From the NCBI GenBank assembly GCA_020881915.1, contig JAJFPB010000003.1, positions 620,001 through 684,000 on the forward strand: a stretch of DNA of 64,000 bases, in the 5' to 3' direction. This document shows positions 57,939 through 64,000 of the stretch, piece by piece; position 1 is the first letter of the stretch, and every line of letters begins with the position of its first letter. This DNA comes from Paramyrothecium sp. XJ0827. Its lineage: Eukaryota; Ascomycota; Sordariomycetes; Hypocreales; Stachybotryaceae. Made by a program: the position numbers and the translations under genes. Under the pieces are notes generated by a model. The model did no database searches. It saw only the letters and a list, made by a program, of their open reading frames with translations, and was not told the origin of the DNA.

Positions 57939-59605
57939 ATGGCAGGTTTTGACTCTGCACGCGATGCCGAGATTGGAGAGAACAGTCCCCACATTAGACA
58001 TGCAACGCCTACTTCGAGTGAAAAGGCGCCTGACGATGAGAAGGTCTGCGCCGCGGAGCAGGTTATTGTGTCAGACTGGTCCAACGAGGCCGAAGTCAAA
58101 CTGAGACGGAAGTGGGCGGCACTCTGTCATAAGTTTATCGCGGAATAACACAGCATAGGCTCGATCTCATCGTCATACCTATGCTCATGCTCGGACTATT
58201 TTCTCTTCAGTTAGACAAGGGTAACTTGTCCTACGCCTTGACCACGTCCTTCACAAAGGACCTCGGGATCGACAATGACAAAGTCAACTACGGCCAACAG
58301 CTCATGCTCGCTGCCATCATAATCTTCGAAATACCGTTCAACATGATTCTTTCCCGGACCGGGCCGGCGAAGTGGCTGACGATCCAGATCTTTGCGTGGA
58401 GTGTTATTGCCACGGCGCAAGCGGCCATCCATAACTTGGCTGGCTTCTATGCCACCCGCTTCTTGCTTGGGATGTGGGAAGCCGGTTATCTTGCCGCCTC
58501 GTTGACGATCCTGAACTCTTTCTACACGCGACAAGAAATGGCAATGAGGGTCACACTGGTGTACATTGGAAACTACTTCTCATCTGGCGTGGGCGGTCTG
58601 ATAGCTGGCGGCATCTTTGGCATTCCCGAAAGCAGTGGATTGAAGAAATGGCAGGTGAGTGGTGATTCTAAAGCAAGCGTGCTCAGCCGATATTGACTTC
58701 TCCAGTGGCTGTTCATCATTGATGGTCTTTTTGGACTACTTGTCGGCGTTGCCTTTATCTTATTCATGCCATCCTCACCCACCAAAACCATACCTCAGTG
58801 CGGCGTTCAAAAGTTTGACTTCTTCACCGACGAGGAGCGCCGTATTTTGAAACATCGCGTCGTTCTCGATGATCCGCGAAAAGTCGTCGGCCTGACCAGT
58901 ATCAGCCTGAAAAGCTTAGCGAGAATCCTTCTGACAAGCTTTCGGATCTGGGGCCACTTCGCCATCAATGTCATTTCGCTGACACCCAAAGGTGGACTCG
59001 GTACCTATGGCCCGACACTGATCAAGAATCTGGGGTTCAGTGCAGTGACAGCCAGCTTCCTGTCCTCAGTCCACAACTTTGGCGTGTGCATCTTCGCCCT
59101 TGGTGTAGCGTGGGTAAGTGACAGACTGTCTGTGCGCGGGCTCATCTGTCTCTTTTGCGGTGTTTACTGCACCGTCTTCGCAGGAGTGCAATTCTCACTC
59201 ATCAGAAGCAGCGATGTCTGGCTTAAATACGCCATTTTAACCCTGTTTACCTCGGGAGTAGCTGTATCACAGAGCCTCAACGATGCTTGGTTCAGCGTGA
59301 ATACAGCTAATCCGCAAGAGAGATGCATTGGACTCGCCCTGGCTGTTGCCGGATCCAACCTTGGCGGATTATCCGGGCAGAATATTTTCAGAAAGAAAGA
59401 CGCCCCGCTATACGAGCCTGGCTTCCTCAAGATCATCTGCATCTATGCTGGTAGCATTGGATTGGTGGTTGTAATGATGCTGTTCTACTGGAATGAAAAT
59501 CGCTTGCTGGCGAAGCGTTATGGTCGTGGGCAAATGGTGGACAACAAAGGCACGGAGATGGTCGTTACCACGGATCGTACTTTAAGAGTGAAGAACCAGA
59601 TCTAG
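57939..59605 (+). CDS. MFS anion:cation symporter, allantoate permease (Dal5/Tna1) family
   Basis: Plasma-membrane uptake carrier of 522 residues in three exons (introns 58112-58158, 58655-58705). The family pattern is clear: a hydrophilic N-terminus, then KLDLIVIPMLMLGLFSLQLDKGNLSYA, FEIPFNMILSRTGPAKWLT, GMWEAGYLAASLTILNSFYTRQEMAMR and WLFIIDGLFGLLVGVAFILFMPSSP. A late GLALAVAGSNLGGLSGQNIF loop follows. Members import allantoate, nicotinate, pantothenate, biotin precursors or small carboxylates; the substrate here is unknown. The start is chosen at 57939 for its AAAAATGG context. Pairing with the Zn2Cys6 gene upstream suggests regulated catabolic uptake. Confidence 0.9.
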
Positions 59606-60137
59606 AATCCATGAGAAATCTTGCAAGACTTTGATTTACCCTGATTTTACCTGGTCCCAATTTCATTGATATTCGTCGAACTTCACGTTTGTAGTAATTG
59701 TGTCTTGCGCTGGTCGAAAGGCATTGACTGGTCTACTAACAAGGCGCCGTGATTGTAATGGAAGATGCCACCCAGTTGGCCCAAATAAAAAAGTGCTAGC
59801 CACTGGGTGCTATGTTTTACTGGCTATTCCCGCCTTGGACCCAGCAAGTCGAATGATGTGAAAGGGTGCCGAATAGGAATACCCAAGGCTTGATGCTTTC
59901 TCTCCCGACCTTTGGCCCTCACGGCAACATCTGCTTATTGCGTAGGCTTGAGAAAGCAACTACCAGGTGCGTTGAGTGTTAATTTATCTATTCTATGGGG
60001 TCTGGGAGTAGATCACCGACAGTTTCCCGCAAGCATCGGATCTTGTGAGCCAATATCGCGTTCGTTCAGTTAATGCTTTGGGCATTGTCGCCTGTATAAT
60101 GTCTGAGAATGACAAGGTTGTCACATGACATCACAAA
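59606..60137. other. Intergenic, no gene recognised
   Basis: About 530 bp of 3' flank of the transporter gene up to the tRNA gene. No protein-coding or structural feature noticed. Confidence 0.4.
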
Positions 60138-60299
60138 GTCTTCGTGGCTCAGTTGGTTAGAGCGTTGGTCTCGTTAGTCCCTCCGATACCGTCTGTCTGC
60201 TGCTTTGACGCTAACTAAGTAATTAGATATCATCCTTGATGTGACTGAGTTCCAAATTCGGCAATCCAAAGGTCGTGAGTTCGAGTCTCACCGAGGACA
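60138..60299 (+). tRNA. tRNA-Thr (anticodon CGT) with intron of about 88 nt
   Basis: Acceptor stem GTCTTCG pairs with CGAGGAC (60292-60298), with discriminator A at 60299. The D arm is GCTC/GAGC (60147 on) and contains box A (TGGCTCAGTTGG). The anticodon-stem 5' side TTGGT and loop CTCGT place CGT at 60172-60174. The intron runs from about 60176 to 60263. The 3' half supplies TCCAA, variable AGGTC and T arm GTGAG-TTCGAGT-CTCAC, with box B (GTTCGAGTC). One base pair of the anticodon stem (31-39) is T-T. A T5 tract follows. The intron is long for a fungal tRNA. Confidence 0.8.
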
Positions 60300-60303
60300 C
60301 TTC

Positions 60304-60308
60304 TTTTT
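60304..60308 (+). terminator. RNA polymerase III terminator
   Basis: A run of five T residues begins five bases after the tRNA 3' end, the usual Pol III stop signal. A second longer T run follows at about 60312-60319. Confidence 0.65.
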
Positions 60309-61102
60309 GCCTTTTTTGTATTTTTGTATCTTTGTTTCCATCGTTAACTTCAGGCCTTGCTCTGAAGGTTAAAAGGACAGAGCTCAGCACTCTACTGTGA
60401 CAGGCAAATCAGTAGATTTGTGAGTCTGTGGAAACTTGGTCCCTTATCTCGCTGGGTCTCACTAACAGTAGTAGTATGAGCTAAGCAGTCGTTAGGCACC
60501 CAAGAAGGGTCTAGAACACCTCCAAGATATCTTTTGAACGGGTTCCACTAACGGGACTTGATTTCTAGAGACATCACTTGCCAAGCGCTTGAGCAGGCAT
60601 GTAGGATGTTCTGTACTTAACCAGGATGGTGGCGGAAGAAGACCGAGGGCGCACGACCTGCGCCTTGCCGTGGGTTGCAACTTGCCATAGAATCTACTTG
60701 AGTTCTCAACCGGCTAGAGTACGCTATGGGCCTGAAGCCTGACTTATTATAAGTAATGAAGCCAACCACTCGACTCAGGCGAGCTAGCCATGAACGCACC
60801 GTTGAGAACCTTAAAATGAAAGAATGTTCTTTATCTCGACCCATGTCAGGTGGCCCCTCTTGGTCAGTTAATTGCCGACTTATCATGGTAGGATCGACAA
60901 CCCCAGGGTCCGCACCGCCCGGCAGAGCGATAAGCAGCAGTTTTCTCATGCGATATGACGCACGCCTTTGACGAATCGCAGGCCGCGATTGAGCAGGGTC
61001 GCAATCGTCGTGGAACGTAAGAAGAGGCGCCTTTCCGGCGACCGGCCGACGCATTTTCTGCTCTGCCTCCTCACTCTTACCAGCTCTCCCTCCGTCGTCA
61101 TC
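60309..61102. other. Intergenic, no gene recognised
   Basis: About 800 bp up to the permease start. The long minus-strand ORF overlapping 60617-61645 is an antisense shadow of the permease exon 1 and is not called. It is the likely permease promoter. Confidence 0.45.
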
Positions 61103-62831
61103 ATGGAGCACGCCTCGGACCTCGAGTCCAAGCACACCGGAGCAAGAACCTCGCCGGACCACGAGGTCGCCGAGACGAGCGAGATCGTGTCCAGGTATGG
61201 TCAGACCAAGCGCGGTCTGTCCCCGCGCCATGTGCAGCTCATGGCCATCGGCGGTTCCATCGGCACCGGCCTTTTCGTCGGCATCGGCGCCAGCCTTGAG
61301 CGCTCCGGGCCCCTGTCGCTTCTGCTGGCGTTTACGTTCTGGGGGTTGTTGTTCGTCTGGCCGTGCAACCTTTGCGTGGCCGAGATGCTCGCCTACCTTC
61401 CGATCCGCGGATCCATCTTCGAGCTCGCAAGCCGCTTCGTCGATCCTGCGTTGGGCGTAACTCTTGGCTATGTGTACTTCTACGCCGGCGTCATGCTGGT
61501 GTGCGTCGAGTACTCGGCCATTGCATCCGTCGTCGGGTATTGGAACGCGGACATCAACCCAGGCGTCTGGATTGCCATGGCCATGGTCGTCTGCATCTTT
61601 CTCAACGTCGTGGGTGTTCGGTATGTGTTCAGCACTCATCTTCAACTAGTCCTTCCCCATTCACTTGCTGATGCAAATAAGATGGTATGGTGAGGCGGAA
61701 TTCATCATGGCCTCGACCAAGATCCTGCTCCTCTTCGGCCTCGTGGGCATCACGATTGTGACCATGGCGGGCGGCAACCCCAGGAACGATGCGTACGGTT
61801 TCCGGAACTGGGGCGACGGCAACTACATGCATGCATACTACGCCGATGGCGCTACCGGACGCTTCCTCGGCTGGTGGAAGGTCGTTCTGTATGCCGGGTT
61901 CACAATTGCCGGGCCGGACATGATTGCTCTGTCCGCTGGCGAGATCATCAACCCACGTCGAACGATCCCCCGCGTTGCCAAACTCATCTTCTACCGTCTG
62001 GTCGGCTTCTACGTCATTGGTGTGCTCTGCGTTGGTATCATCTGCAGCTCTCGAGACCCTACTCTCATGGCTGCACTGGATTCCGACGCGGCAGGTTCGG
62101 GAGCATCCCCGTGGGTCATCGGTATCCAGAACCTGGGCATCACCGGCCTCCCTGACCTTATCAACTTCTTGATCCTCTTGTCGGCGTGGTCCTGCGGAAA
62201 TGCCTATCTCTACTCCTCTAGTCGCACGCTATACGGCTTGGCTCGTGATGGGCAGGCCCCTAGATTTCTGCTCAAGTGCACCAAATCAGGTGTGCCTATT
62301 TACTGTGTCGGCGTTGTGAGCCTCATCAGCTGCATCACGTTCCTAGTCACTTCCAATTCAGCCGTCGAAGTCTTCTTCTGGTTCATCGACCTCACAACCA
62401 CCGGACTCATCGCTACCTACACCATGATGCTGTTGACATTTCTGGGGTGGTACCGCGCGCGCAAGGCTCAAAGCTTGCCGGAAACGTCTTTATACTACAT
62501 TGCGCCGTTGACCCCATACGCCGCTTATTTCGCCACGCTTCTCGGCTTTCTAGCCCTCATCTTCATTGGTTTTGACACATTCCAGCCTTTTGACCTGCAG
62601 GGCTTTATCACCAGCTACTTTTGTCTGCCGTACGCTGTGGTGCTGTTCGTGGGCTGGAAAGTGATCAAGCGCACCAAGTTTGTCAATCCAAAGATGGCGG
62701 ACCTGGTCAGCGGTAAGGCAGAAGTGGACAAAGAGTGCGCGATATGGGAGGATGGTGGCATCGAGGAGAACTACAAGAGGGCATTGGCTGAGATGTCTTT
62801 CCTGAGGAGAAGATGGGAAGGCCTTTGGTAA
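61103..62831 (+). CDS. Amino acid permease (AAT/YAT family, general amino acid permease-like)
   Basis: Twelve-helix plasma-membrane amino acid/H+ symporter of 555 residues with one intron (61621-61681). It opens with the family consensus RGLSPRHVQLMAIGGSIGTGLFVGIG and SGPLSLLLAF. It continues with AEMLAYLPIRGSIFELASRFVDPALG, NVVGVRWYGEAEF, GRFLGWWKVVLYAGFTIAGPDMIALSAGEIINPRR and YLYSSSRTLYGLARDGQAPRFL. It ends with a cytosolic tail carrying charged residues (EENYKRALAEMSFLRRRWEGLW). Relatives import a range of amino acids under nitrogen control; substrate range is unknown. Confidence 0.94.
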
Positions 62832-62897
62832 TGGGCTAAAGGATGAATATTGCACCGGCGAAAGAAAATATTTTAAAACATCTTCAACGTTCTTGGT

Positions 62898-63368
62898 TCA
62901 TTGTGAATACTGGTCAGTAGCCACAGAGGAAACGTGTGCTGGACGCGTGTCCCAGACTCTGACTCGCCATCCAATAGGAGAAGAATCACAGCGATAACCA
63001 AATCGCGGGACAAGAGCTCCGCCATTGTGCAGGGCGATTGAGAGGCCCCTCATGCTGCCAGCAAAATCGTACTTTCTTAGCCCGTTCCGGCGTTGACCGC
63101 GCTGTGCCTTTCCTTGGCAGACATAACTGTTGGGTGGATACACGGACGAATCAATTTTCTCACCGCAAGACCGAGCTATTGAGATGGCTGCACTCTGCAT
63201 GATGGCTATTAATTTCTGGTGCTCGGCGAACGAATTATCAGCAACGTCTCCCAATGTTGGTCTAGCGTATGTGAGATTCCCCGCCTCCAGAAGCAGCCGA
63301 GGATGAAGGATTCGGGTCGTCGGGATGGGCTTGACTGAACTGGATCTAGCTGCAGCAAACTGCGTCAT
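62898..63368 (-). CDS. Hypothetical protein (156 aa), weak
   Basis: A 156-codon ORF with an ATG start on the minus strand, downstream of and convergent with the permease. There is no signal, membrane segment or family motif. It could be a chance ORF or a broken gene (it contains a plausible helix near LIAIMQSAAISIARSC). Confidence 0.22.
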   Translation of the reverse strand: MTQFAAARSSSVKPIPTTRILHPRLLLEAGNLTYARPTLGDVADNSFAEHQKLIAIMQSAAISIARSCGEKIDSSVYPPNSYVCQGKAQRGQRRNGLRKYDFAGSMRGLSIALHNGGALVPRFGYRCDSSPIGWRVRVWDTRPAHVSSVATDQYSQ

Positions 63369-63852
63369 TACTCTCTCAATGGTGCTTCATCTTTCACCAT
63401 GTATTGTTTCGTTAGTACTGTATATCAGTCGGAAATAAAACCGTATGCCTCCATAAAAAACAGCAAAGTTAGATGTCGACCTTCTTAGCCTATTGCCAAG
63501 CATGGCTATTGTAGACGCAGATCCCCCGGGGCAGCTGAGAGAGACTTTCAGGAACACTCGCTTCAAAGGGTCGGTCATCTCCCGACTCCTCCAAGGTGAT
63601 CCTCCTGGCAGATTTCACCTTCCGACCTTCCTAATGCGTGTCTAGGCGCGACGAGTACCGTTATCCGTCAAGCGGCACAGCGACGTTGCGAGCCCACGTC
63701 CGAGATGCCGAGCTTTCCTGTGCTAAAGGATAGATTGACTTTTCATGCCTGTATCGAGTGATTATAATGTCTTGTCTCCGCGCCTAAGAATATTTCGTCT
63801 TGGGCTTACTCTACATCTTCGAGATCATTCAGAGGACTTTAAGATAATCACA
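63369..63852. other. Intergenic, no gene recognised
   Basis: About 480 bp between the weak hypothetical ORF and the partial gene at the right edge. Probably promoter sequence for the latter. Confidence 0.35.
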
Positions 63853-64000
63853 ATGGACGAACCACTGCCGTCTGCTATCACAAATATCCAACCTGTAGAA
63901 GGCAAGCATGCACCATGGTCTATGGTCACGGCCCTCGCTATAGGCGGACTCTCCTCATCGTTGTATTTGTGGCGCAAACGCCGTGACCCAAAAGCATTGA
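63853..64000 (+). CDS. Partial gene at right edge, N-terminus with membrane segment
   Basis: Open frame of 49 codons from an ATG with good context (CACAATGG), continuing past the window. A short polar N-terminus is followed by a hydrophobic stretch (MVTALAIGGLSSSLYLW) and basic residues (RKRRDPK). This fits a signal-anchor or inner-membrane protein. Family not recognisable from this fragment. Confidence 0.4.
   Translation, partial: MDEPLPSAITNIQPVEGKHAPWSMVTALAIGGLSSSLYLWRKRRDPKAL

Noticed and set aside
60617..61645. 342-codon minus-strand ORF
   Set aside because: It overlaps the first exon of the amino acid permease in antisense and has a repetitive charged composition typical of a shadow frame.

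Overview
The window reads as genomic DNA of a filamentous ascomycete (Pezizomycotina, most likely a Sordariomycete). The evidence is many short (44-95 nt) GT-AG introns, a retroelement destroyed by C-to-T/G-to-A mutation in the style of repeat-induced point mutation (RIP), Pth11-like CFEM receptors, a HET-domain protein and a highly reducing fungal polyketide synthase. Species cannot be named from the sequence. Gene models were assembled by hand from translated similarity and splice signals, and reading phase was checked across every junction given explicitly.

Layout. 1-1141 holds no gene and becomes AT-rich from about 790. 1142-9108 is a single LTR retrotransposon of the Ty3/Gypsy type with two 604-bp LTRs, whose pol gene is recognisable but full of stops. 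Only 112 bp after its 3' LTR lies the end of a small gene cluster: a complete 2,559-residue highly reducing PKS (9221-17513, minus), a self-sufficient CYP505-type P450/reductase fusion (18469-22201, minus) and, divergent from it, an MFS drug-efflux-type transporter (22654-24527, plus). This is a plausible biosynthetic unit: chain assembly, fatty-chain oxidation and export. No pathway regulator, thioesterase or other release enzyme is seen beside it.

25.9-43.4 kb is ordinary accessory genome. It holds two Pth11-like CFEM receptor paralogues (25986-27680 and 41666-43162), an MFS transporter (28631-30259), a decayed Thr-rich protein gene, a HET-domain protein (31400-33076), a tiny Gly/Met/Arg/His-rich protein (34178-34408) and a nuclear-looking GIY-YIG-like (DUF1766) protein (35177-37183). 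A 4.5-kb gene-poor stretch follows the last of these.

43.4-64 kb carries a secreted sulfatase, a vacuolar-type MFS transporter with a disrupted C-terminus, a large mucin-like GPI-anchored protein with two tandem repeat arrays, and a small secreted protein resembling I9 protease inhibitors. After these come a Zn2Cys6 regulator followed by an allantoate-permease-family transporter, an intron-containing tRNA-Thr(CGT), an amino acid permease and a gene cut by the right edge.

Most unusual points: four apparent GC-AG introns concentrated in the PKS and its neighbouring P450 gene; the fully RIP-mutated element abutting the PKS 3' end; the His-rich heptad array in the cell-surface protein; and several small genes too short or too split to appear as long ORFs.
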